Of a stretch of 64,000 bases of DNA, positions 8,606 to 16,337 are shown one piece after another; position 1 is the first letter of the stretch, and every line of letters starts with the position of its first letter. The position numbers were made by a program, and so were the translations under genes. This stretch comes from a virus. The stretch is taken from the IMG/VR virus record IMGVR_UViG_3300042566_000599, positions 1 to 64,000 of that record. One strand, given 5' to 3'. The notes below the pieces were generated by a model. The model was given only the letters and a program-made list of their open reading frames with translations, had not been told where the DNA came from and searched no databases.

Positions 8606-8884
8606 TTAGCAGTCCCATGCTCGTAGTGATTTATTAATCCGACTGTTAGGGTCTCTAGCAGTCTTTGAAGAGGTGTTCTTACTCTTCATGCCTTCCATCC
8701 TAGCGCAAAATGATTTGCGACGTGCTGCTGATTTCTTAGACTTTGCAGCCTGTTCTTTTTTAACTGGAGGCTTTAGGTCAGAACCAGGATTTGCACGTTC
8801 GTATGACTTCCGCCCCTTCTCATTTAATCCACCTTTGGCGTTTTTGCCCTCTTTACGTTGCCATGCTTCCGATTTTTTTGCCAT
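8606..8884 (-). CDS. Conserved small basic phage protein (DUF6321-like)
   Basis: This protein has the pattern AWQRKEGKNAKGGLNEKGR, then SFCARMEGMKSKNTSSKTAR and a C-terminal DPNSRINKSLRAWDC. I recognise this layout from a family widespread in marine and aquatic tailed phages; I believe it is DUF6321, but the number is from memory. It is strongly basic. The ATG at 8884 overlaps the preceding stop (TAATG) and is preferred over a start two codons upstream. Confidence 0.75.
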   Translation of the reverse strand: MAKKSEAWQRKEGKNAKGGLNEKGRKSYERANPGSDLKPPVKKEQAAKSKKSAARRKSFCARMEGMKSKNTSSKTARDPNSRINKSLRAWDC

Positions 8885-9219
8885 TACCAATCCAATCCGT
8901 GTGAAAATTGTTTGCTGTCTAAAACAGGTGAGCCACCAGTCATTGGTCCTGGAGTAGACATTAGGTTTGACAAACGACTACGAGTTTGTTTTCCTAGTTG
9001 TGGATGGTCTTTGATAGTCTCTAACTTACGATAGTAATCAACAGAGTGCATTCCAAACCGTGAGCGAATAGCGGCGTCTCTATCAACAAGAGAGCCAAAA
9101 GAACGATTAGAAAATCTAACCATCTTCTTTTCTGAAGGAGTCAGGGGAGCGTGCCTATCTCCGTATCCTGCTCCAAAGTGTTTGTAAGAGTCATCATCTC
9201 CTACTAATGATGCTGGCAT
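8884..9219 (-). CDS. Small virion-type protein, unknown
   Basis: A 111-residue protein, basic and Ser/Gly/His-rich, with one helical segment (SRFGMHSVDYYRKLETIKDH). It has no membrane segment or known motif. It belongs to the group of short polar proteins between the lysis genes and terminase, and is joined to both neighbours by overlapping stop/start codons. Confidence 0.55.
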   Translation of the reverse strand: MPASLVGDDDSYKHFGAGYGDRHAPLTPSEKKMVRFSNRSFGSLVDRDAAIRSRFGMHSVDYYRKLETIKDHPQLGKQTRSRLSNLMSTPGPMTGGSPVLDSKQFSHGLDW

Positions 9220-9638
9220 TATTCAGGTGCTTTCATTGCACGGCCTGTTTTAGGGTCACGTACTGGAAGTGGACGTGTTGTTTTAGTTTCGTCAGTTGGT
9301 GCAGCCTTTGCTGCTCTTACTGTTTTTGGTTTTTTAGTAAACTGAGCACTAGTATCACCAATACTTAAATGAATTGGTGTCTCATGTTTTGCATGTCGAA
9401 GTACGGAACCAAAGAACTCCATGTTACGACCATGTGCAGTAACAGCAGACTGCTCAGCAAGAGCAGCCTTGTGAGACTCCGCTTCTATACCGTATTGATG
9501 GGCTGCATACTGAGCCTGATGAAGTGCCACAGCATGATGGTATTCAGGAGTAGTTTGTTTTGGATACTGCCCTAGTTTATTGGCTATCCACTTAAAGGGG
9601 TTTACGTCACCGCTAGAAAATGAAGGTTGCATGCTCAT
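9219..9638 (-). CDS. Unknown helical protein with basic C-terminus
   Basis: A 139-residue protein. The central part (about 20-75) is predicted helical and Ala/His/Gln-rich (YHHAVALHQAQYAAHQYGIE). The last 50 residues are Lys/Thr/Pro-rich and likely disordered. No recognised family. It could be a minor or internal virion protein, judging from location. Confidence 0.55.
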   Translation of the reverse strand: MSMQPSFSSGDVNPFKWIANKLGQYPKQTTPEYHHAVALHQAQYAAHQYGIEAESHKAALAEQSAVTAHGRNMEFFGSVLRHAKHETPIHLSIGDTSAQFTKKPKTVRAAKAAPTDETKTTRPLPVRDPKTGRAMKAPE

Positions 9639-9658
9639 GGGCTAATCTTCTCTCAGTC

Positions 9659-10030
9659 TTACTTGTTTTGGGTATTTAACGAGTCCTCAATCTTTATAAG
9701 CCGTTCACCCATCTCTACAAAGGCTTCCAGCATCATGTCAGCCTTTTCTTCAAGTTTTTCTTGTTTATAAAACATCTTGTTTACAACGTCTTTAGTAGAT
9801 TTACCGCCGTTTTGGCTTAACTCACCGTCTAGTTTATTGAGACGCTCCATGACGCCAGGCACGCGGTCACGCCCAGGAGACCCTTCTTCGCCCATCCAAT
9901 CTCTACGAAAATGGTCAAACCAATCCCCAAATTCTTTTGCCTTCTTGTAGCCTGGGCGAAAGATGACGCCTAAAGCAGTTGCAACCGATGCGATAAAAAT
10001 AATTGCACCAGCAATAGCCTCAAGCGTCAT
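9659..10030 (-). CDS. Membrane-anchored coiled-coil protein, lysis-region
   Basis: I place the start at the ATG at 10030, preceded by GAGGTAGAAGG; a longer frame reaching 10129 would overlap the upstream gene. The 123-residue product has one N-terminal membrane helix (AGAIIFIASVATALGVIF), then an amphipathic Trp-rich region and a C-terminal helix of Glu/Lys/Met. This layout resembles small DUF2746-like membrane proteins of actinobacteriophages. A holin regulator or membrane-associated lysis accessory is possible. Confidence 0.65.
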   Translation of the reverse strand: MTLEAIAGAIIFIASVATALGVIFRPGYKKAKEFGDWFDHFRRDWMGEEGSPGRDRVPGVMERLNKLDGELSQNGGKSTKDVVNKMFYKQEKLEEKADMMLEAFVEMGERLIKIEDSLNTQNK

Positions 10031-10043
10031 CCTTCTACCTCTA

Positions 10044-10238
10044 CTACTTCTTCTTGCCGAACCCGTATGACGGGTCTTTTGGATTGAGTGCCTTAGCCAA
10101 TGGTCCGAGAAGACCTGCAATAAATGCATTCAGCAAAGTCTTTGGGTCTGAAATACCGCTCATGTACAAAGCAGCAGTTGCTGCGGCTGCGGCACGTAGG
10201 TATGTACCTACTGCTTCTTCTAGTGCTTTCTTATCCAT
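10044..10238 (-). CDS. Small holin-like membrane protein
   Basis: A 64-residue product with a hydrophobic Ala-rich segment from about residue 12 to 28 (YLRAAAAATAALYMSG) and a second weak one around LLNAFIAGLLGPLAKAL. The tail ends GFGKKK. Short, two hydrophobic stretches, basic C-terminus and a place among other small membrane proteins fit a class II holin, but this is inference from topology only. Confidence 0.6.
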   Translation of the reverse strand: MDKKALEEAVGTYLRAAAAATAALYMSGISDPKTLLNAFIAGLLGPLAKALNPKDPSYGFGKKK

Positions 10239-10280
10239 ATCTCTCCTAAATGAGATGCCCTTCTCAAAGTAAATAGTCTC

Positions 10281-10448
10281 TTAATCTTCGCGGTTGCGCA
10301 GGGGATACGTCACCATCCATGCAAATAAAGTTGCAATAGTGGCTACTCCCACTACATCTTTTGCGCTTCCATCAAGCACAATCCAGGCAATAAACATACC
10401 TAGTAGTGTCCATAGTTGGTCGAGCATATCTTTAAGGAATTTAATCAT
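10281..10448 (-). CDS. 55-residue two-helix membrane protein, holin candidate
   Basis: Start ATG at 10448 overlaps the stop of the big upstream gene (ATGA). The product reads [20 protein letters not shown] then [20 protein letters not shown] and [15 protein letters not shown], giving two membrane helices with a short polar turn. Size and hairpin topology suit a holin or a small inner-membrane partner of the preceding large protein. No homologue recognised. Confidence 0.7.
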   Translation of the reverse strand: MIKFLKDMLDQLWTLLGMFIAWIVLDGSAKDVVGVATIATLFAWMVTYPLRNRED

Positions 10449-12730
10449 TTACGTCGTCTCCTAACGGCCTTACTATCTCCAGTTGGCGCACCGCCACCTG
10501 AACTGCTGCCTCCAGTTGACCCTCCAGTTGTTGTTGCGGCTGCAGCCGCAGCAGCGGCTGCTGTTGCAGCATTGATAGCAGCACCTGCAGCGATTACAGT
10601 TGCTACAACCATCTTTGTTGCTTCTTCGCGTTCTTCTTCGGACATGTCTGCACCGATGCTTCCTAATGCAAGAAGAACTTGACCTGGGTCTTCAAATAGG
10701 GCGCCAAGTAATTCAGAAGGGTTTTCAATAAGTGTGAGAGCGGCGGCAACTTCTGCAGTAATGATAACCTCATTACCGTTCTCATCGGTTCTAACATCGA
10801 CAGGTGTTTGTGGAGGTAAATCACTGTAAGTAATTCCAGCCTCTTGTAGAGTCTCGCTAGACACTGCTTCACCTGGTTGGAGGCTTTCCACAATCGCTGT
10901 GACAACAGCAGCCACCTCTGCGGCTGTTAACTTGCCATCAGCAAGTGCGTCAGAGATGACGGTTTCTGGTGTAGGCTGTGGGGATGATTCTTCAGACTGA
11001 TTTTCTTGCTCTTGGTTGTCTTGTTCTTGCTCTTCTGATTCTTCAGAAGGGAGTTCGTCCACAGGGTCCTCGGTTCCGTCAGTTTCTTCGGGGGTTGTGG
11101 GTTGTGACCCTTCTTCTGTGGGGCTCTGCTCTGGCTCTGTATCTGAATCAGTAGGTTCCTCAGATGAGTCTGGTTGTTGATTATCGGAAGATTCAGGAGT
11201 GTCTTCAGAACTCTCTTCATCGGTTGGAGTGTCTGACGGAGTGTCATCTTCTGGAGCATCCGTTGTCTCCTCTTCCTGATTTTGTGTTTCCTCTTCGGAA
11301 GGTTCTTCTGGATTCTCTTCAGGAGATTCAGGTTCTTCAGTCACTGGTGGCTCCACAGGATTCTCTGGTTGAGGCTGAGGCTCTGGTTGAGGTTCTGGAG
11401 CCGTGGGTTCAGGAGAAGGAGAAGGAGTAGGTACAGGTGAAGGTTCGGGTTGTGGTGTTGGCTCTGGTTGCGGGACTGGTGTTGGCTCTGGTGTTGGTAC
11501 GGGAGTTGGCTCAGGTTCTGGAAGAGGTTGAGGAGTAGGTGATGGAGTTGGTTCTGGTATTGGTTCCACTACTGGTGGGACTACTGGTGTGGGTTCTGGT
11601 TCAATGGGAACAGGAGTAGGCGTTGGAGTTGGTTCTGGGGTTGGTGTTGGGGTTGGTTCTGGCTGCGGTGTTGGTTCTGGTTCTGGTGTTGGTTCTGGTG
11701 TGGGTGTGGGAGTCGGAGTGGGCTCAGGTGATGGCTCGGGCTGAGGCTCAGGAGTCGGTTCAGGTTGAGGAGTAGGCTCTACAACTGGTTCAGGAGTTAA
11801 CTCGATAGGTTGTTCAATTTGAGTAACACCAGCCTCTTCTAGTGTAACAATTGTTCCATCTTGTAAACGCGCACCAGTACGCTCATCACCAAATAGGCGT
11901 CCTTCAACAGAGTATGTGTAAGAAACAGTCCCATCTGTAAGAATTTGACCAGTAATAACAATCTGTGTTGTCTCTCCAGTCATAGAACCGTATGGACGAT
12001 ATTTTCCATCCACTTGAAATCCACCCTCTGAAGTTCTAATAATGAAGTGGGTGTCTGGCATATGATGTGGCAATGCCCACCAGTCTCTAGATTCAATAGA
12101 GATAGACGGAGTATTTGGATAGGTGTGGAATGTTCCATCAGGTTGACCAAAGGTGATTACCGAGTTTGTTGTAGCATAAACATCCGTATATTCAACGCCG
12201 TTAAACATTACAGTTGTCTCTAGTGGAATTCGATAAGAAGTGTCATCTCCACCACCAGTGATTGTTTCTGTTACAACAGGTGGAGGAGTAGGTTGGGAGG
12301 TAACCGCAGGTGGAGTATCAGTGGATGTTGTTGTTGTTGTTGAGTTTTCTGCTGGGGATGGTTGTTGGGTGGATTCAGGGGACGGCTCCGTTGAAACAGA
12401 GGGTGAAGGTTCTACAACGGCTTCTTGAGTTGAACTCGTCCCAGAAGATGGAGAGGATTCTCCAGTGGGAGCAGAGGAATCGGAAGTTGGCTGAGGAGTT
12501 AAAGTGGGCGAAGGCTCGGACGTTGGCTCTTGAGTCGGACTTGGAACGGGTTCAGTCGAAGTTGATGTGGAAGGACTAACCGTAGAGTTTGAGGCAATAG
12601 TAACTGTTGATGTTTCTTCTGCATATGAAGGGATGACAGTTAAAAGCAAGTAGATAAAACTTGCACCTAATAAAAATGATAAACGATTAAAGAAACCAGA
12701 TTGTGCTGCGGATGAACGCAGTAGTGTCAA
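10445..12730 (-). CDS. Very long Pro/Thr/Glu-rich exported or membrane protein
   Basis: A 761-residue protein that starts at a TTG with a strong ribosome-binding site (GAGGGG). Residues about 15-37 are a signal peptide or signal anchor ending PSYAEE. A Ser/Thr/Pro stalk follows to about 155. A folded, beta-rich domain of roughly 130 residues comes next (with [20 protein letters not shown] and FGQPDG), then about 150 residues of PEPTP-type repeats and about 140 acidic residues. An Ala/Val-rich helix (ATAAAAAAAAATTT) and a Gly/Ser linker end in RRRRK. Such a rod-like molecule could span or modify the host envelope. It is not a tape-measure protein by composition. Small holin-like genes follow immediately. 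Function unknown. Confidence 0.8.
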   Translation of the reverse strand: MTLLRSSAAQSGFFNRLSFLLGASFIYLLLTVIPSYAEETSTVTIASNSTVSPSTSTSTEPVPSPTQEPTSEPSPTLTPQPTSDSSAPTGESSPSSGTSSTQEAVVEPSPSVSTEPSPESTQQPSPAENSTTTTTSTDTPPAVTSQPTPPPVVTETITGGGDDTSYRIPLETTVMFNGVEYTDVYATTNSVITFGQPDGTFHTYPNTPSISIESRDWWALPHHMPDTHFIIRTSEGGFQVDGKYRPYGSMTGETTQIVITGQILTDGTVSYTYSVEGRLFGDERTGARLQDGTIVTLEEAGVTQIEQPIELTPEPVVEPTPQPEPTPEPQPEPSPEPTPTPTPTPEPTPEPEPTPQPEPTPTPTPEPTPTPTPVPIEPEPTPVVPPVVEPIPEPTPSPTPQPLPEPEPTPVPTPEPTPVPQPEPTPQPEPSPVPTPSPSPEPTAPEPQPEPQPQPENPVEPPVTEEPESPEENPEEPSEEETQNQEEETTDAPEDDTPSDTPTDEESSEDTPESSDNQQPDSSEEPTDSDTEPEQSPTEEGSQPTTPEETDGTEDPVDELPSEESEEQEQDNQEQENQSEESSPQPTPETVISDALADGKLTAAEVAAVVTAIVESLQPGEAVSSETLQEAGITYSDLPPQTPVDVRTDENGNEVIITAEVAAALTLIENPSELLGALFEDPGQVLLALGSIGADMSEEEREEATKMVVATVIAAGAAINAATAAAAAAAAATTTGGSTGGSSSGGGAPTGDSKAVRRRRK
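11340..11790 (-). repeat. Degenerate tandem repeat coding PEPTP units
   Basis: The DNA is a run of short units of the type GGTTCTGG / GGTGTTGG (plus-strand view) encoding Pro-Glu-Pro-Thr-Pro stretches within the large envelope-type gene. Units vary in length and order, which suggests slippage-driven expansion and contraction. It makes several long but spurious open frames on the other strand. Confidence 0.8.
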
Positions 12731-12773
12731 GAAACCCCTCGGAATCTTTTTATTTGTACCCCTCGAAGATTAA

Positions 12774-12802
12774 ATTATACTGGTTTCCAGTTTCTTCGCA
12801 CT
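12774..12802 (-). promoter_or_regulatory. Putative sigma70-type promoter for the 10445-12730 gene
   Basis: On the minus strand a perfect TATAAT lies at 12779-12774, about 45 bases before the TTG start. The region 17 bases further upstream (AGTGCG) is a poor -35 box. It overlaps the end of the preceding small gene. A plausible internal promoter, not more. Confidence 0.3.
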
Positions 12803-13005
12803 ACTAATTTAGAGGCAGGATTTTGTGAATTGACTGATTCTCCCTGCACACCTTTGCCACGATTTGACCACGATACAACGCTAGGTTCTGCTTTTGATTT
12901 ATAGCCTAAATTAGCGTTGTAACCAAAGTGCTGTGTTATTCTACGACGTTGATTAACGCGTAGTGTTTGCCTTTGCATTTTTGGTGAACCAAATACTTCG
13001 TCCAT
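12775..13005 (-). CDS. Small basic protein, unknown
   Basis: A 76-residue, Arg/Asn/Gln/Ser-rich protein with little hydrophobic core (LRVNQRRRITQHFGYNANLG). Probably disordered or nucleic-acid binding. Its start overlaps the stop of the upstream gene (TAATG). No family recognised. Confidence 0.55.
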   Translation of the reverse strand: MDEVFGSPKMQRQTLRVNQRRRITQHFGYNANLGYKSKAEPSVVSWSNRGKGVQGESVNSQNPASKLVVRRNWKPV

Positions 13006-13361
13006 TAACTTACTCCTGCTGCACCATTAAATGTTGTTCCACCAATTCCCATAGTGTCAACAGTATTTGTAGTTTTCTTTGACTTGCTCATTTTTTTAGG
13101 AGGATTTGGAACTTCATTAGTAACCCCACCAGAACCCATTGCTCCAATCATATTTGGATAGTTGCTGTACCAATAGCCCGCACCTGTGTATCCAGATTCT
13201 TTTTTACGTCCAAATCTACGCATCTGTTGTTCTTCAACATTTGGACTTTTATTAAACTGAGGTGCAAGCCCACTTACTCGTGGTCCAATACTGTAGCGTC
13301 CGTAGGTGCCTGTACGGCCACCCATCATTCCTACGCCAACTCTATACAGATTGCTTGCCAT
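13005..13361 (-). CDS. Gly/Ser/Lys-rich small protein, unknown
   Basis: I use the ATG at 13361 (MASNLYRVGVGMMGG); a longer frame begins at 13385 inside the upstream gene. The 118-residue product is Gly/Tyr/Arg-rich, with a basic PPKKMSKSKKTTN tail segment. It resembles the low-complexity proteins at 45-49 kb in style. Possibly a virion-associated protein. Confidence 0.55.
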   Translation of the reverse strand: MASNLYRVGVGMMGGRTGTYGRYSIGPRVSGLAPQFNKSPNVEEQQMRRFGRKKESGYTGAGYWYSNYPNMIGAMGSGGVTNEVPNPPKKMSKSKKTTNTVDTMGIGGTTFNGAAGVS

Positions 13362-13551
13362 AGTTAAACACGCCTTCTGGGTCATAGACCTCTATAGATT
13401 GAGTTACTAGTGTAGAGCCTACTTGACGTGCATGGTGGCCACAAAAGTATAACTGTCCCGCTATCAAGGTTGCTCTTACCATGGCTTGTGCACCGCACTT
13501 ATCACATCTATCAAAAGACGTAATTGGAGCCCTAGTATCGACTGCAGTCAT
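13342..13551 (-). CDS. Actinobacterial zinc ribbon protein (DUF7455-like)
   Basis: A 69-residue protein with FDRCDKCGAQAMVRATLIAG followed by QLYFCGHHARQ. This exact arrangement (C-x2-C, then CGHHAR) is the hallmark of a short zinc ribbon family found throughout Actinobacteria next to sigma-factor genes. I know it as DUF7455. The phage copy is strong evidence for an actinobacterial host. Its molecular role is not established; a link with RNA polymerase or sigma factors is speculation. Confidence 0.85.
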   Translation of the reverse strand: MTAVDTRAPITSFDRCDKCGAQAMVRATLIAGQLYFCGHHARQVGSTLVTQSIEVYDPEGVFNYGKQSV

Positions 13552-13595
13552 GACACAATTTTGCCCTATTTACTGAATCTGGTAAGGTGCAACTC

Positions 13596-13727
13596 ATGAT
13601 AAGAGAATTTATAAAAGCATTTACTTGTAGGCACAAGACTTTTGAGAAGAGTTCATGTCCTTTTACAGGATATACCTACGAAATGTGTGTTTCCTGTGGA
13701 AAACGATTAAGCGCAATTAAGTCTTAA
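13596..13727 (+). CDS. 43-residue zinc-ribbon micro-gene on the opposite strand
   Basis: An ATG at 13596 with AAGGTG upstream opens a 43-codon frame encoding MIREFIKAFTCRHKTFEKSS, a Cys-Pro segment and YEMCVSCGKRLSAIKS. Cys and His spacing (C-x-H near residue 12, then C-x2-C) fits a zinc ribbon. It fills most of the gap between two minus-strand genes, and its stop codon interlocks with the endolysin stop. That precise fit, plus the motif, argues that it is real, although it stands alone on the plus strand. Confidence 0.6.
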   Translation: MIREFIKAFTCRHKTFEKSSCPFTGYTYEMCVSCGKRLSAIKS

Positions 13728-14299
13728 AGAGGACGTTTGCACTCGCTGCAAACTTTTGGTTCTGCAGACTGTGTTGTTGCAGGCTTCGATGCTCCTGCAC
13801 CTTTAAACTTTGGACGACCAAAGCCAACGATTGAAATCATAACACCAGCCTTGTTCTTCTTGTAGGCACGCAGTTGCTTGCAAACTTCTCCGCCATTTCG
13901 TTGACTTCCAGATTTCTTCGAAGATGTGTTTCCTTCGATACACCAAACGGTTCCATCTTCGTTGTCTTTGATAACAATTCCAACGTGAGAAATTCTATCG
14001 ACACCGTCTGCGGGGAAATCAAAATAGGCTATATCTCCTGGTTCTGGGTCTGCAACATCTCCGTCAATCCATGAGCCAGCCTTTTTAAATGCCTGTGCAC
14101 CACTTGGAGTGTAAACAGTGTTAGGCACCTTTACGCCACTTTCGGAGGCCACCCAATTTACGAAACTTCCGCACCATGGTTGGAAGTTTGCTTTCATAAA
14201 AGCGCCATATTTAGTTTCGTTATCTTTAGGGCCTTCAATGACCCCAATCTCTGCTGTAGCAACTTCAATAAGTCGTTTTGCTGTTCCTTGTTCGGCCAT
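13724..14299 (-). CDS. Endolysin with CHAP domain
   Basis: Cell-wall hydrolase that cleaves peptidoglycan at the end of infection. From the ATG at 14299 (TAATG junction with the previous gene) the protein has 191 residues. The catalytic Cys is in QPWCGSFVNW (Cys about 43) and the His in RISHVGIVI (about 105). The acidic/polar third residue is in WCIEGNTS (about 122-124). A short Lys-rich linker leads to a C-terminal VCSECKRPL zinc-type tail. No separate wall-binding domain is evident. It follows a two-helix membrane gene, the classic holin-endolysin order. Confidence 0.9.
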   Translation of the reverse strand: MAEQGTAKRLIEVATAEIGVIEGPKDNETKYGAFMKANFQPWCGSFVNWVASESGVKVPNTVYTPSGAQAFKKAGSWIDGDVADPEPGDIAYFDFPADGVDRISHVGIVIKDNEDGTVWCIEGNTSSKKSGSQRNGGEVCKQLRAYKKNKAGVMISIVGFGRPKFKGAGASKPATTQSAEPKVCSECKRPL

Positions 14300-14709
14300 T
14301 AGTCCTTGTCCCAATCTGTATCAACTGGTTGTTCTTCTGGCATTGCGCCATTAGGCTTTGCTGCAAGACGTGCTGCGGTAGCATCAATCTCTGCTTCTAA
14401 TTTTTTATCTTCTAGTGTGTTCTTTGCATCAACTTCTTTATTCGCTATCTGTGCTGCCATTACATCTTTTGCACCGCTCTGACCAATCAATAGACCAGCA
14501 AGAGTTCCTGTAATAAAGGTTGCAACGCTTCCTAGAACGTTAAAAAACATCTTGTCGTTCTCAGATTGTGCTCCGATTGGTTGAGTAACAAACAGAAGGC
14601 CGTAGAGGATTCCTACAGCAGTGAGGAACAAGATAGACCCTAATGTAATTCCTAAAATAAACTTAAGGCGAGCATCAAGGTCTTGTGGTGTAAGTTTTTC
14701 TTTAGCCAT
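14299..14709 (-). CDS. Two-helix membrane protein, probable holin
   Basis: A 136-residue protein with a first membrane helix at about residues 15-40 (LGITLGSILFLTAVGILYGL), a second at about 58-80 (NVLGSVATFITGTLAGLLIG), and a charged coiled-coil tail ending WDKD. It lies directly before the endolysin with a one-base stop/start overlap. Holin or holin partner is the natural inference. Confidence 0.7.
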   Translation of the reverse strand: MAKEKLTPQDLDARLKFILGITLGSILFLTAVGILYGLLFVTQPIGAQSENDKMFFNVLGSVATFITGTLAGLLIGQSGAKDVMAAQIANKEVDAKNTLEDKKLEAEIDATAARLAAKPNGAMPEEQPVDTDWDKD

Positions 14710-14908
14710 TTGTTGTTCCTTCTGTTTCTACTGTGATGTTAGTGTTTAGGTCTTTTGGACAAGTCTTGTTCACTTCACAAACGGGCGGTTTGCACTCTGC
14801 CATCTCCCAGTTTGCTGGGTCTTGGCAAGGATAGCGGTAGAACCCCTGGTAACTGCAACTTGATAGTACGGCCGCTAGGACCGACGCAAGAAGAATTCGT
14901 TTAAACAC
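14702..14908 (-). CDS. Small Cys-rich lipoprotein
   Basis: A 68-residue protein with a signal peptide and lipobox (LSSC, Cys about 18), followed by YRYPCQDPANWEMAECKPPV, a motif I recognise from short lipoproteins in marine cyanophages. It would be exported and lipid-anchored. In the lysis group it could act on the outer face of the membrane, in the manner of a spanin-like or superinfection-blocking lipoprotein. Four further Cys suggest disulfides. Confidence 0.7.
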   Translation of the reverse strand: MFKRILLASVLAAVLSSCSYQGFYRYPCQDPANWEMAECKPPVCEVNKTCPKDLNTNITVETEGTTNG

Positions 14909-14918
14909 AGGACAATTA

Positions 14919-15182
14919 TCAGTCCTGTTGAATTCCCATACGTTCTAAATACAATTCTTTTTCGCTCATGAGGTACTCCTCAATCCGCTTGTACTGCTCC
15001 TGAGCCTTCTCTTCAGTCGCCTTTACCTGCTCCTCTGTTAACTCACCCATAGCATCCTTGAAGGACTCTACGGCTAGGTCCAGGTCAGTCTTAGCAAGGG
15101 CGGCACGTAGTTGTGCCTGTTTCCATATAAACTCTGCGTGTTCGATTTTTCTTTGCTTTCTCTTATCTTGTGTTTTAGACAT
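14919..15182 (-). CDS. Short coiled-coil protein, unknown
   Basis: Start at the ATG 15182 (AGAGG upstream); an earlier ATG at 15206 lies deeper in the preceding gene. The 87-residue product is almost entirely helical and rich in Glu, Lys and Gln. It probably forms a dimeric coiled coil. No family recognised. Confidence 0.6.
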   Translation of the reverse strand: MSKTQDKRKQRKIEHAEFIWKQAQLRAALAKTDLDLAVESFKDAMGELTEEQVKATEEKAQEQYKRIEEYLMSEKELYLERMGIQQD

Positions 15183-15681
15183 GAATGACCTCTGGTATCG
15201 AGTCATTAAACTCTGTTAATGGGATTCTCCATGAACCCTCTGGTGTGTATTTCCATTCGTCTCGCTGTACATCTTCCATTCTTATCCATCCATAAATCTC
15301 AACTTCAGAATAGTAATCTCTGTCAAGCACTCTTGCACCAACAAGAAGGTTTCCAGGCTTTATATCTTTTGGAAACACAGGAATCTCATCACGTGTTCGT
15401 ATACTTTTAACTTCAATATTTGAACCGACGTCAGGAATGTGTTGACGATATATGTGTTCTTCATTTGGATAGAACGGAAATGTCAATGGCATTTTATAGA
15501 GTTTTGCAACTGCATACTCTGCAACGATAGTGCGAACATTTGCTGCAATCTCTGGTTCTAATTTGCTTTTGTTATCTCCTGCATAGTTAGGGCGGTCAAT
15601 TGAACCCCACTTCATCATCCATCGGTTTAATGCGATGTCTGCACAGGCTCTTACTTCTTCTTTACTTAGGCTAACAATCAT
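15175..15681 (-). CDS. PD-(D/E)XK nuclease-like protein
   Basis: A 168-residue protein whose central IPDVGSNIEVKSIRTR (Asp about 84, Glu 90, Lys 92) fits the D-x(n)-E-x-K metal-binding core of the PD-(D/E)XK superfamily. An upstream helix with Glu (VAEYAVAKLY, Glu about 55) completes the usual layout. Substrate unknown. It may degrade or process DNA; lack of restriction-specificity regions makes a classical restriction enzyme unlikely. Confidence 0.65.
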   Translation of the reverse strand: MIVSLSKEEVRACADIALNRWMMKWGSIDRPNYAGDNKSKLEPEIAANVRTIVAEYAVAKLYKMPLTFPFYPNEEHIYRQHIPDVGSNIEVKSIRTRDEIPVFPKDIKPGNLLVGARVLDRDYYSEVEIYGWIRMEDVQRDEWKYTPEGSWRIPLTEFNDSIPEVIHV

Positions 15682-15760
15682 GACGTGAGCCTACCAGATG
15701 TTGGTGGGCAGTTTTTGCGTGCTCGTACCCAGGAGCCTCTTATGAAGTTGTACCAGTATG

Positions 15761-16249
15761 TTATTGGATGTCTATGGTGCGTGGCTTCTTATGCTCAGGT
15801 ATTTCTCGCTCTAGACGAATGGTCAAAATACCATCCTTCATGTGAGCAGAGATAACTTTTACATCATCGGCTAATGCAAACTTTTGCTCAAAATTACGAG
15901 CGGCTATGCCTTTATGGACATAATCTGCTGCATCGTCGTCTTTTTTACCTGTAACGGTAAGGCTGTTGTCTTGAAATGTGATTTCAATGTCAGATTTAGT
16001 AAACCCAGCGGCCGCTATTTCGATGAGGTAAGTCTCCTCATCATCGACCTGGACGATGTTATATGGAGGATAAGTTGACTTATTCTCTTTTCGTAGTTGT
16101 TCAAGAAGTTCAAAATGTCGTTCAAAACCGACAGTCCACGAACTTAAGAAGGGGGTTAGAAGTTGAAAGGGGTCCGTAGGCCTCTCAACTTTAGTAGACT
16201 CATAATGAGGGTATTTAGCAAACTGTTTGCCTTTTTGCATAGGGTACAT
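15761..16249 (-). CDS. Hsp20 / alpha-crystallin small heat-shock protein
   Basis: A 162-residue protein with the alpha-crystallin domain from about residue 58 to 155: YLIEIAAAGFTKSDIEITFQ, LTVTGKK, GIAARNFEQKFALADDVKV and DGILTIRLEREIPE. The N-terminal arm is Pro-rich. It acts as an ATP-independent holdase. Small heat-shock genes are well known in T4-like and cyanobacterial phages and may help virion protein folding. Confidence 0.92.
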   Translation of the reverse strand: MYPMQKGKQFAKYPHYESTKVERPTDPFQLLTPFLSSWTVGFERHFELLEQLRKENKSTYPPYNIVQVDDEETYLIEIAAAGFTKSDIEITFQDNSLTVTGKKDDDAADYVHKGIAARNFEQKFALADDVKVISAHMKDGILTIRLEREIPEHKKPRTIDIQ

Positions 16250-16337
16250 AATCTCTCCTTAGACGAGATGGGTGAATGGCTCCCAAACGGCAAGCCATAG
16301 ATGTAACTCTACAGGAGTGTGATTTATTTCACAAAAC

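Noticed and set aside
10416-12579. Several long open frames on the plus strand and in other minus frames across the PEPTP gene.
   Set aside because: They are shadows of low-complexity repeat DNA; translations are simple Val/Ser/Gly or Leu/Gln runs with no ribosome-binding sites or context.
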